From contig NW_020312006.1 of assembly GCF_003144115.1 (NCBI RefSeq), forward strand, positions 236,422-300,421: 64,000 nucleotides of DNA, in the 5' to 3' direction. The notes beneath the pieces are model-generated. The model saw only the letters and a list, made by a program, of their open reading frames with translations. It was not told where the DNA came from and searched no databases. This DNA is from Tilletiopsis washingtonensis. Taxonomy: Eukaryota; Basidiomycota; Exobasidiomycetes; Entylomatales. The position numbers were made by a program, and so were the translations under genes. The number at the start of each line of letters is the position of its first letter. The first letter of the stretch is position 1. Shown in pieces: positions 1 to 10,076 of this stretch.

Positions 1-35
<35 letters not shown>
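1..35. repeat. (CT)n microsatellite
   Basis: The window opens in an uninterrupted CT dinucleotide run of at least 17 units. Its true length is unknown because it touches the window edge. Confidence 0.95.
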
Positions 36-39
<4 letters not shown>

Positions 40-688
40 GCGAGAAAGCTGGAGGGCGTGCCTCGCACGAGGCTAACCCCCCGCTGCCAGAGGAGGCGCC
101 CTTCGAGCCACCCAGCTTAGCCTCTGGAATGCTGCAGGCGCGAGGCTCGGCTCATGAGAGGGGTTGCGGCGTGCGCGCAACATCGCACGAGCAGCAGTGT
201 TGCTGCGCATTCTGGTTCAAGGCGCGCTGACAGCTCATGCCTCTCGCACGCCACTTTTCCGCCGCCCCTGCGCTTTTTCCTCCTTGGGAAACGCGCCGAG
301 TAGCAGCTCTCCGAAGGAGAGAGAGAGAACCCAGCCAGCGTGGCCGTCGGCCGTGCGACGTCTGGGCCGCCTTTCCGAGCCTCTTCGATGCCCCCCCCCC
401 CCCCAAGCCAATCGAAAGTCTCCAAGGCGACAACGGACGGGAGGCATTCGAGCTACGACCACCCTTGGTCCGCTCTGTTCCACCTCCTTTTTGCGCACAT
501 CGCGCGCTTTGAGCAATTGATTTTGTATTACCCGGACGGAGGGCCGAGTCAGACCATTATGTGCTTGCATCCTTATGCTCCAGAAGCGCTCGAAGGCAGT
601 CGTGGGGGCAGCAGAATGACGAAAGCCGATGGAATCTGAGCAGCTTCCCCTACGTCGTGTGCATATGCAGCAGCGAAAGAGACAGCAC
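36..688. other. 3' flank of p23 gene; no gene seen
   Basis: This stretch lies downstream of the p23 stop codon on the minus strand. It holds a cytosine homopolymer near 391-403 and several short open frames that look GC-driven. I see no exon structure, known domain or RNA gene in it. Confidence 0.6.
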
Positions 689-993
689 TTAGTCGACCTT
701 CTCGACGTCCGCAGCCGACGCAGCCGGTGCCGAAGCATCAGCAGCAGCCGGAGCCTCCTCCTCATCGTCGCCCTCCTCGTCGTCGTCGTCGCCGAAGTCA
801 GGCATGCCGCCTGCGCCGCCGCCCTGCATCTGTTGCACTGCGACGAAAGAGGGTAAGCGCTGCTTCGCTAGGAAAGCGCAGAGATGCCAAGAACTAGCAC
901 TCACTGAGCGCGTTGAGGTCCATGCCGCCGGCGCCTCCTGCACCGCCGCCCATGCCGCCCAGCATCGAGGCCATGTCCATGCCGCCCATGCCT

Positions 994-1044
<51 letters not shown>

Positions 1045-1957
1045 CCGCCCTAGGAGTGGAAGCGCGTCAGCTACCAAGCTCGAGTGCGGGCGAGCATGCG
1101 AAGCACGCACCATCTGTGCCATCATCCGCGGGTCCACTGAAGAAGGGAGGCGCTGCGATTAGCTCAGGGGCCCCGAAGACGCAGACGTGCGAAGGCCAGA
1201 ACTCACTGCCGCCCATGCCCTCCATGCCGCTCGTCGGGTCCTCCGCGCCATCCTGCTCGTCCTCGTCGACCCACTTGTCGAAGTCCGTCTGCGCCGCGCG
1301 TCCAAGCAAGTGTCAGCAACGAGCCCAATCACATCTTGCATGCCCGCAGCTCATGCCACACGCACCTTGACGTTGTGCAGCCGCGCCTTGTCCTTGGAGA
1401 GGCGCGGCCAGTACTCCAGCTTCTGCTCCTTCTTGCGCAGCACGACAAAGATGTGCTTCGTCGTCTGGTGGATCTTGGACTCCTGCAGCAGGAGGTCAGA
1501 CGTGCTAGATATGGGGCATGCGCGTGGCGTGCTGCGGTGCCACAGCCAAGGCGAAAAGGGACGTATGCCTCTCGCTGAGACAAGCCCACGGCCTTTCCAC
1601 GCTCATCTGCGGCACCGCCGCGCCGCCCCCTCCCACTGCCGCGCCACCCACTCACTTCGGGGATGATCTCGCCAAACGTGTCGAGGTCGAACTTGTACTC
1701 CTTCTCCTCGATGCCCTTTGCCTTGTCGCCGACCTTTGCCTCAAAGGAGAAGCCGGTGGGCTTGAGCTCGAGCTTGGTGGCGGGCGCCGGCTGCAGGTTA
1801 GGCGCCTCGATGGTCAGGAGCACGATGTTCTGCGGAGCGGCGTGCAGGCAGTGAGCGGGTGCGAAGGAAGAGCAGGTGCGGCGAGGACACACACCTTCTC
1901 CGGCTCGTCCTCCGACGAGCGCTGTGCCCAGAGGACGGGAGGTGCGATGGGTGCCAT
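689..1957 (-). CDS. SBA1: Hsp90 co-chaperone p23 (Sba1-like)
   Basis: Cytosolic and nuclear co-chaperone that binds the ATP-closed Hsp90 dimer and slows ATP turnover. I read seven exons. The first begins MAPIAPPVLWAQRSSEDEPEK at 1957 and joins NIVLLTIEAPN through a GTGTGT...CGCAG intron. The CS-domain fold follows (KLELKPTGFSFEAK, EKEYKFDLDTFGEI), then the p23 signature region HIFVVLRKKEQKLEYWPRL and TDFDKWVDEDEQDG. The tail is a Gly-Gly-Met repeat, a short DPRMMAQM exon and an acidic stretch ending VEKVD. CS domain, GGM-rich linker and acidic tail are normal for Sba1/p23. The GGM part is encoded by a 9-bp tandem repeat and may vary in length between strains. Transcribed divergently from NOP16 across a gap of about 290 bp. 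Confidence 0.93.
976..1053. repeat. 9-bp tandem repeat coding Gly-Gly-Met
   Basis: About eight near-perfect copies of a 9-bp unit (catgccgcc on the plus strand) lie inside the p23 gene and encode the GGM repeats on the minus strand. The coding frame is kept because the unit is a multiple of three. Confidence 0.85.
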
Positions 1958-2243
1958 GATGGAGTGTGGGTGTGTGGTTAGGAGATGGTGGATGTGAAGC
2001 TGCTCCGCTGCGTGCCCGCGTGCCCTTCGAGGTGGAGTCGAGGCACCGCGGGCCGCGTCTGTGCGCAGCGGCGGCTTCGGCTGTCTTCGCAGAAGGAAGC
2101 GCGCGCTGCTCCCACGCGCCACGTGACGCGGCCGCGGCGCCCAGCCAGAATTTTGGCACAGCCTGCTCTGAGCCAAGGCGTGTCGCGCCTCCGCCTCTAC
2201 CTCACGCCTCTCGCACCACCACATCCTCACCCACGCACACACC

Positions 2244-3231
2244 ATGGCCAAGCCGCAACAGCGCCGCAAGGCCCGCTCGGGCAAGTCCAACAAGCCGTCG
2301 CCGTCGGCCAAGCGCGAAATCAAGAAGCGCCTGGCGCGCGCAGCCACCGTCAAGGGGCCCGACGTGCTCAAGGAGCAGTGGGACGGCAAGCTGACGGTGC
2401 GGCAGAAGTGAGTGTGCATGCGCAGGCGCCGCCGTCTGGGGCTACTACTGATGTGCGCATCTGCTAGCTACGCAAAGCTCGGCCTGCTGCCCGACCTCTC
2501 GCTGCGCGACTCGGGCGGCGCAGAGGTGAAGCGCAGCAGCACGCTGCCGTCGGCGCCCACGGGCCCAAAGGGCGTGCGCAAGGGCATGGCGCGCATCGTG
2601 CGCGACGCAGACGGCAACGTGACGGTTGTCGACGACGGCGAGGAGGAGCGCGCGGCGGCCAGTGCGACGCCGTGGGGACGGCCCATGGAGGCGCTGGGCC
2701 GCGTCGAGGAGCAGCTGGACGGCGAGGCAGAGGAGAGGAGCACGAGCGAGGAGGTGGATGACATTGCGGGCAGTCAGACGGAGGAGAACCCGGTCGTTCA
2801 ATGTGAGTTGCGCGTCGAGCTCTGGCGCATCGGCTGCTGCTGCTCGGCACACGTGTCGCGCTTCGGCGCTCTGCCGCAGGCGCAGCAGGCCGATCGCTGC
2901 ACTGCACTGCCAGTCGCAGGGAGCGCACCAGCTGACACTTTGCTCGCGCTCCAGCCCTCACCGCGCTGGCAGCAACTGCACGTCCGGTGCCGCGGCATCA
3001 GTCGCAAGCCGAGCGCAGCTGGCTGCAGCGCCTCGTGGAGCGCTACGCCGACGACTTTGAGGCCATGGCGCGCGACAAGGTCGACAATCCATGGCAGAAG
3101 ACGGCGGGCGAGATCCGGAGGGCGTGAGTCTCTACGCTGTGCCGCGAGGGAGTGACAGGTCTTCGTGCTGACGCGAGATGTGGCACAGCGTCAAGAAGGC
3201 CGGCGGCGCCGAGGCGGTCCTCTCGGCTTAG
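2244..3231 (+). CDS. NOP16: Nucleolar protein 16, 60S ribosome assembly factor
   Basis: Component of nucleolar pre-60S particles. Four exons. Exon 1 starts MAKPQQRRKARSG, a basic N-terminus, and runs to the family motif WDGKLTVRQN, which is completed across a phase-2 intron into NYAKLGLLPDL; this spans the conserved WD-x-TVRQNY-xx-LGL core of Nop16. The middle is acidic and variable. The last exons give LVERYADDFEAMARDKVDNPWQKTAGEIRRA and VKKAGG, matching the conserved C-terminal YGDD-MARDxKLNxxQxTxGxI block. The start is the first ATG after a pyrimidine-rich leader and has an A at -3. Its 3' end faces the NOP15-like gene at a distance of about 270 bp, so two 60S assembly genes are convergent neighbours. 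Confidence 0.93.
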
Positions 3232-3504
3232 CTCGCAGCTCGTGGCTCTTGCTCCTCTTCCTCGCCGTGGCTTCTTTCCGGTATCATTAGTGACCTCCGA
3301 CCCCTCTTGTACAACACAACTGCAATGCCGCACGACATCTCTCAGGCAGAAGATGTGGTCGCGTCACGAGGCGTGCGCGAGCGAGACGCGCAAGATCGTG
3401 TGCTGCCCAAGAACAGGCACAGCAGAGTGCAGCAGCGAGAGCATGAAGAGTATGTAGTGAGATGATGCGCGAGGAACGTGGACAGGTGACGGAATAAGCA
3501 AGCC

Positions 3505-4837
3505 TCATGCAGTCTACACACGTGGGGCACAAGCGGTCAGCAACGCTGCGTAGCCAGGAGCCTCGACGGAGCATGCTGCAACTCACGTAGCCCTCAAAGT
3601 CGTACTCGATGCCGGCCTTCTTGATGGCCTCCTTGCGCTTCGCCTGGCGCTCGAGCAGCTTCTTCTCCACGAGCGAGCGCTGCTCTGCCGTCTTTGGCTG
3701 GATGGCGCGGCAGAGAGAGACAAGTCAGCGTCAGCAAGAGCACTTCAACTCAGGAGCAAGGCTGGGCCACTCACCTTGTCGTGCTGCACTCGTGCCCGTC
3801 TGTCCGCCGGCACCTTTCGCCACTTCTGTCCCGCGCCGACCCACATGGCAGGGTGCACCTTCTCCTTGGGCACCTCTCGCACCTGCAGTAATCTGCCGTC
3901 GACGAGGTAGTTGTCCATCGTCTCGCGCACGATGCGCGCCACGTCTGCATCGGCAAACTCGACGAAGGCGTAGTGCTTCGGTGCGCCCGTGCGCCGATTC
4001 CGAGAGATGCGCAGCCGCAGGACATCGCCAAACTGCATCAGGTAGGAACGCAGCGCGGGCTCGATGAAGGACTTAGGCAACCGACCGACGTAGAGCACCG
4101 ACGGCTGCACCTGTAGCGAGTCACCCAGCATGAGCACACGCCGGTCGAGAGACACATGCGGCCTAGTCCTGTGGGCAGCGCCTGGCTTCGTCACTCACCT
4201 CGCCCTGTCCAGCCTTTCTCTTCTTCGCGACGGCATCCAGCCGCGCCTTGACCTCGACGTCGTCCTTCGAGCTGGGCATCTTCAGCTTCTCGATGCTCTC
4301 GAGGCCCTTCTTGATCGCCGCCTCGTCCTCCTCGTCGCTGTCGCCGTCCTCGTCGGCGTCCTCCTCCGACGAGTCCGCCTCGCTCTCGCTGCCGCTGACC
4401 TCGAGGCCCTTGAGCACATCTGCGTCGTCAGCCTCCTCCTCCTCTGCATCAGACTCCACGGGCGCCTCAGAGACGAGCGGGCTCTTCTTGGCCGCCTTGT
4501 CGCCGGCCTGCTTGAGGATGCCCTTCTGCTTCTTGCCCGGCGCCGGCTCGCCCGCGGCCGCGGCGGGTGCGGCGCGCTTGGTGCCGACGACGGCCGCAGC
4601 CGTCTTGTCGCCGAGCTTCTTGGCGTCCTTGGGCGACGGCAGCAACTTCTTGGGTGCTGCCTTTGCGTCGAGCGCCTTGTCGGCCGCCTTGAGCGAGACT
4701 TTGGGCGAGGCCTTGGGCGAGGCGGCCTTGGCCTTGGAGGGCGCGGCCTTGGGCGGCGTGGCGATGGAGACGCTGGAGGTGCGCGCCGACTTGCGCACAG
4801 GCGCCTTGTCGGCAGATGCTGCTGCTGCCTTGGCCAT
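3505..4837 (-). CDS. NOP15: RRM ribosome-biogenesis protein, Nop15/NIFK family
   Basis: Nucleolar RNA-binding protein needed for ITS2 processing and 60S formation. Exon 1 (4199-4837) encodes a Lys/Ala/Pro-rich basic N-terminus and a strongly acidic stretch (EEEEADD, SEEDADEDGDSDEEDE). Exon 2 carries one RRM with RNP2-like VLYVGRLP and RNP1-like KHYAFVEF, then ETMDNYLVDGRLLQV and the family-specific EKVHPAMW. The next exon gives RSLVEKKLLERQAKRKEAIKKAGIEYDFEGY, the conserved tail of NIFK/Nop15. I place a last mini-exon of nine coding bases (Thr-Ala-stop) after an intron with a GCTGACC branch site and GTGTGTAG acceptor. That end is less certain than the rest. Confidence 0.9.
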
Positions 4838-5231
4838 GATGAGGAGAGGGCAAGAGGAGGTGGTGGTGTGGCTGTGGCAGAGCAGCAGGCAGCGGCCTGA
4901 GCATCTTCCCGCCGCGCTCCGCCGCGCGCCGCCGCCAAAAAATAGCATCACGTGCGCGCCCCGCCTGGGCCGGCCTCGGCTGGGCTGTGCCGCCGTCGCC
5001 ACGGCGTATATAAGGCGCGCCCGCGCAGCTCTCCTCCGCACCGCATCATCCCCCTGAGGCGCACCTCCGTCCGGCCCGCCACACCTTCGCACTCACGCCT
5101 GCCACGCCTGCTCCTGAGCTCCAGCACATCCGCTGCGCCGCACGTCTCTCCTGCTGTGCGCATCGGCACGCACACGCAACGCGACTCCGGCGCACGGATC
5201 GGCTGGCCAGCGGCTTGGAGGCAGGGCAGCA
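4838..5231. promoter_or_regulatory. Divergent NOP15-TOA1 promoter with TATA box
   Basis: This 394-bp gap separates the two start codons. It holds a TATATAA box at 5007-5013 oriented toward TOA1, about 219 bp upstream of that start, and C/T-rich leader sequence after it. Confidence 0.6.
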
Positions 5232-6097
5232 ATGAGCAACAAGGCTGTGGTGAGCAGCTCTGTGCAATAGCAATGGCCTGTGCTGCATGTTGAACATGCG
5301 CTCTTCTGCGCGGCTCAGTCGGCGACGTACCGCACCATCATCGACGATGTCATCGCCAACATCCGGCAGGACTTTGACGATGTAGGCATTGAGCGCGAGG
5401 TGCTCGAGGAGCTGCAGCGCGTGAGTGGTGCTGGACGGAGATGGACCTCGGATCTCTCAGCCTGACGGTGGCTGATCTGTGTCATGGCTTGCAGAGCTGG
5501 GAGACCAAGATCGTCGCGACGGGCGTGGCAGAGTTCGACGGTGCCGCACAGCCGTCGCGCGGCAGCGGCGCCGGCGGCCGCAAGGGCAAGGGCGAGAAGG
5601 AGATCAAGCCCAACGTCAAGCATCCGCACGTGCCCGTCGTGGACCCCAGCAAGGCCGACGTCGGCGAGGGCTCGTCGTCCGGCGCCGCCTCTGACGCGCG
5701 CAAGGCCGCACGCACCGACGGCGGCCGCCCTCCGCGTGCGGAGAACGAGGAGGAGAACGAGGCCGTCAAGAACGGCAAGGAGCGCGCGGGCGAGAAGCGC
5801 AAGCGTGCAGAGGCGACGGATGAGATTACGTCGGACCTTGATGATTCGGACGAGGAGGAGCAGGAGGTGGGAGAGATTGAGGGAGAGGACATGGTGCTGT
5901 GTCTGTACGACAAGGTGCGTGGCCGAACCTGTGCGCGTGGCTCTCTCTCTCTCTGGCAGCTACTGATGCCGTGATGCCTCACTTTGCAGGTGCAGCGCGT
6001 CAAAAACAAGTGGAAGTGCGTGCTCAAGGACGGCGTCGCGAGCATCGACGGCCGCGACTACGTCTTCAGCAAGCTCTCCTCCGACTTTGAGTGGTAG
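5232..6097 (+). CDS. TOA1: Transcription factor IIA large (alpha/beta) subunit
   Basis: General transcription factor that stabilises TBP on the TATA box. Four exons (5232-5249, 5319-5420, 5495-5914, 5990-6097) join to a 215-residue protein. The six-codon first exon MSNKAV joins SATYRTIIDDVIANIRQDFDD and GIEREVLEELQRSWETKI, the four-helix-bundle part of Toa1. A non-conserved basic/acidic linker follows, with EENEEENEAV- and DDSDEEEQE-like acidic blocks. The C-terminal beta-barrel strands VLCLYDKVQRVKNKWKCVLKDG and DYVFSKLSSDFEW end the protein, as in yeast Toa1 and human GTF2A1. Short introns, all with GT-AG ends, and the exact family termini make the model secure. Confidence 0.95.
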
Positions 6098-6588
6098 TCT
6101 GCCGCCTGCGCCACTGCGCACGCTGCTGCTGCTGCTGCTCGCCGCCCTCTCTCTCTGTGTCCCCGTCTCACGTCTCTTCGCCACCCGCTTCGAGCGGTCT
6201 GTACTACCACCCACGCCATCTCCGCGCCGGCCCATCATCCACACGACAACTCTCGCATCTCACACTCACGTTCCATGCCTCTCGTCTCTCCCCTCAATCG
6301 CATCCGATTCCCAGCGCGGGAGCGTGTGAGAGAAGCGTTGATTACTGGGGCTGCGCAGCGGCAAGGATGGGATGCTGGAAGGCAGGGGAATTCGTTGGGT
6401 CGTGTCTCGCGCGTGGTAGGGTACTAGGTGGCGCGTGTGGATACGCGGGCGGGGGCAATGAGGGTGACCAAAGCGTGTGTAAGACGGTCGCAGGACAGTG
6501 CAAAGAGAGTGTGTGGAGGGGGATGAAGAGAGGGAGGGGATGATGGAGGAAGCGTGGCCGAGAGGTGCGAGAGAAGCGCGCAAGCCGC
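6098..6588. other. Convergent 3' intergenic region; no gene seen
   Basis: This 491-bp region lies between the stops of TOA1 (+) and the Sec14-MoaD gene (-). It is rich in CT and CTG short runs and shows no domain-bearing frame. It presumably holds both 3' UTRs. Confidence 0.6.
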
Positions 6589-9106
6589 TCAGCCGCCGCT
6601 GACGGGCGTGATGGGCGCCACCTCCTCGCCGCCCTTGAGCAGCGTCGTCTTGACCTGCTCCTCATCGACCATCTCCTGATCCACGCTCCACTGCGCCGCG
6701 CTCAGGATGCGCTTGAGTGCCTCTGCGTCGCCCTTGTTGCTCTTGGCTTGTTCAGCGAGCAGGAGCTCCGGCAGGTCGGCGAGCGCAAGCGACGCTGAAG
6801 GCAGAGTGATCGACATGGCTGCCGTGCCGGCTGCCTCGCGGGCAGAGGCGAAGAGCAGCACAGAGACGGGCTTGCTTGCTGGCGTGGGTGCGGCAGCGGC
6901 CGGCGAGTCGGAGCCGTCGACGGCCGCAGCTGCAGCGGCGTCCGGATCCTGCGTCGCGCCGTCTGATGCCTCCTGCGGTGCCTCCGACGTCTCTGCCGCT
7001 GTCGCAGCGCTCGGCGCAGCTGCCGCATCTGCCTTGACGGCCGACGCCGTGCTCTCCTCCGCCTTCTTCGCCTCCGCCTCGCGCGCCGCAGCCTCGGCCT
7101 TCTCCTCGTGCTTCTTCGCCGTCTTCTGCAGTGCCGCTGCCGCCGCTGCGGCGCCGGCGCCCAGACCGGCGCTGATCTCGGCGGCGATGTGATGCATGTC
7201 GTGCTTGCTGCTCTTGCCGTTCTTGCTGCCCTTGTTCGAGCGCTTCAGCGAGCCGAAGAAGGCCTTGGCCTTGCCGGACGCCGAGCTGGGACGCGAGCCG
7301 GACGAGACGGCAGTGTCCTCCGTCGCGACGCGCTCGATGGCCTTGGAGGAGGCGGAGGCCGGCGACGGCGGCACCTCGAACTCGCGCTCGATCGGGTGCG
7401 AGGCTGGCTGGGCCATGGGAGTGACGTACTTCTCGCCCGGCGTGACGGCAGCCGCAGCTTGAGAGGCAGGAGCCAGGCCGGCAGTCGTGAACTTCTCCAG
7501 TGGGTTTTCCGTCGTGTCGTCCGGACCCAGGCCAGCCGCCGGCGTAGCAGCCTCGACGCGCTCGTTGCTCTTCGCAATCGCCTCTTCCCGCGCTTGGCGT
7601 GCCTTCTCATCATCGACGTGTGCCACTGGCGCCTTCTCTCCGCCCTGCGTCAGGCCGACCGCCTGCTTGTCCTCCGCGCCCTCGGCCAGCTCATGCAGGT
7701 CCTTCTTGTTGAACGGCGCCTCCGCATCGTCACCGCCAAGAATGACCCACTCGGAGGCGCCCACCTCCGAGTTGCACGACTCGCGGAAGCGCCGAAGCAT
7801 GTCGTCGCGCCGCTGCTTGCAGACTGCCACGAGCTCGGGCCAGTAGGCGTCGTGGTTGTACTTTGGATCCAGCTCTCCGCCACTGCGAAGGAGAGGTCAG
7901 CTTGCCGCACTGGCACGCTTGCTGTTGTGCGCTGCACGCACAAGTCGGCGCTGAGCTGCTCCAGCGGCACCTCGTCCTTGATCGCCTCGTCGAACTTGCA
8001 CTTGCTCTTCGTCACGGGGTCGATGAAGGGCTGGATGCCCGACCAGAAGGCCTTGAAGATCCACGGCACTGTGCGCGACATCAGCAAGTCAGCTGCATGT
8101 CCTGCGTGCCACATGCTCACGCGCACTCACCATTGATGCAAAGCGCCACGCCCAGGCGCTCGACGTAGTGGTTCTGCGGGCAGTCCATCAGCCACGCGCT
8201 CGCAGCTGCGCTTCTGTGCAGCATTGCTCACTTGGAGAATGTAGAGCATGAGTTTGGCATTGGCAATGCTCGTCGGGTTGCGGCTGCGGTGGTCAAAGTT
8301 GATGAGGAGCGCCAGCTGCTCGCTGCCCGGCGGCATGAGGTCGACGGAACGCTCGAGGATCCAGACGGCAAACTGCATCTGCCTTGGCGTCTCCTGATGA
8401 CCAGGCAAGCGGCGGCATCAGCGCCGACTCGCGTGCGAGCTATAGCCCACGCGCAAGCTGCTTCGTCTTGACGACTCACCTTCGTGTCGTTGCGGTGCGG
8501 ATGCATGTAGTGCAATGGCCTCGCATGCTTGTCGTATCCAAGCACCGTCTCCTTTCCGCACTTTGCCTCCTCGCTCATCTCCTCATCCACCAGCTCATCC
8601 ACGCCAAACTCCCTCCGCCACGCAATCGTGTCTGTCAGGCGCTTCTTTGCCGTGCTCAGGTCCCACTTGCTGGCGCGCAGGTAGCGCAGCAGCGACTCGC
8701 GCGAGAGCAGACGCAGCTTCTCCCAGTCGTTTGCCTCGCGCTGCTCTGCGTCGGGCTTGAGCGATGTGGGGAACTGCTTCGTGTCGCGGAAGTGCGAGAG
8801 CATGCCGTCGAGCGCCACCTGCTGCGACGGCGAGAGCGCAGCGGGCGGCTTGGGCCGGCAGCCGGCCGCCGGCACGGGAAAGACACCCTCGAAGCCCTTG
8901 ATCTGCGCATTGGCCGCCTGTGCCTCGGCCGCGGCGTCGCCCTTGTCGCCCTCGGTGCGTGCGCGCGCGTGCGAAGCGACCTGCTTGAGCTTCGAGGCGC
9001 CGCGGTACGAGACGCGGTGTGCGGCGTTGCGCGCGCGCGACGTGCGCGACTTGGAGCCGCTGGAGAGGCGCGACGACTCGCGGTCGAGCTCGGGCATGGC
9101 GGCCAT
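6589..9106 (-). CDS. Sec14/CRAL-TRIO lipid-transfer protein fused to a MoaD/MOCS2A sulfur-carrier domain
   Basis: Five exons (8480-9106, 8232-8393, 8131-8173, 7942-8068, 6589-7882) sum to exactly 751 codons. Residues about 130-375 form a Sec14 unit resembling Pdr16/Sfh3: LLRYLRASKWDLSTAKK and TIAWRREFGVDEL (CRAL-TRIO N), then RPLHYMHPHRNDT, ILERSVDLMPPGSEQLALL, NVPWIFKAFWSGIQPFIDP and the closing FGGELDPKYNHDAYWP. A linker of about 280 residues rich in Ala, Glu, Lys and Ser follows. Residues 659-750 (6592-6867) match the small subunit of molybdopterin synthase: VSVLLFASAREAAGT at the start, WSVDQEMV, then GGEEVAPITPVSGG at the very end. The terminal Gly-Gly that is thiocarboxylated in MoaD is intact and is followed directly by the stop. 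The last exon, which holds both the end of the Sec14 fold and the MoaD domain, has no stop or obvious splice signal between them. The start at 9106 was preferred over an upstream in-frame non-conserved extension. Confidence 0.88.
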
Positions 9107-10076
9107 GGTGGGTGCGGGGTGCAGCGCGGGGCTGCGATGGATGCGAGACGGGTGTGCTTGCTGCTGCGAGGATGCTGTGGGAGTGAGAGGCAGAGCGGCG
9201 AGCCAGGGACGAGCGAGGAAGGGAAGGGGCTGCCTTTGCAGCTGCGGCTGCGGCGTCAAAAGTGGCCATGACGCCGCTCCCTTTCCTCGGCTGCGCCGAG
9301 CCGCGGCTCAATGCGGCGCAAGCGCGTCCCTTCGCGCTTCCCGCCCGCCGGAGCACGGCGTGCGGTGCGGCGGCAGCCGGTGACGTGCATCCGCGGCCGT
9401 ACCACGGCGCGCACCGGAACAGATCTCACTCGAGCAAGCCGCCCTCGGAGCGTTCCCTTGACGGTGTGGGGCTCCTCGCTCTCGGGCACGGCAAGCCGCA
9501 CAGCATGAGAGCAAGAGAGCAAGCTGACTCCCCTGCTGAGGGATGCAAGAGCAGCACCAGCTTCGGCTGCGGCAGTCCGACGAGCGAGTCCGAGTTCCGC
9601 GCCCGCCGGCTAGAGCTTCCCGCGCCAGCTCTTCGGCCCTGGCGCTCCGCCTCCTGAGCGGGGCATGCCTCGCTCTCGGAATGAAGCGGAGCGCATGCCT
9701 CTCTTGCCTGAGCGATCTGAAGGCAGTGCTACTCGCGCCAAGACGGCGTGCGAATGGAGACGCTGACGCTGCTGCTGATGCTTCTCCTCGGGCGCGGCAG
9801 CAAGCCAGATCTGGGCGGAGCGGCGTGTGGAGGGCGCCTCCGCGGGATCTCGCAGCGCAAAGCCTCCGCGCCTCGCCGACGCGCGCATGGCCGAGGAGAC
9901 GCTTCTCTGCCCTCCTCCGCAGCTGCATCTCGGTGAGCAGCGCTCAAGTCTGGCGCAGAATCAAGAGGTCGCTCAGCGGAAGTACAAAGTAGCATACATG
10001 TGCTCGCCCGAGCTACAGCTGCGCCTGAAGGGGTCCGTCTCAGGTGCTCTGCGACTCGCGCGTGACCCATTCTTAT
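9107..10076. other. Intergenic: promoter of Sec14-MoaD gene and 3' flank of F-box gene
   Basis: No convincing exon is visible in this 970-bp stretch. It contains only short inverted repeats of 6-7 bp and GC-driven open frames. Confidence 0.55.
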
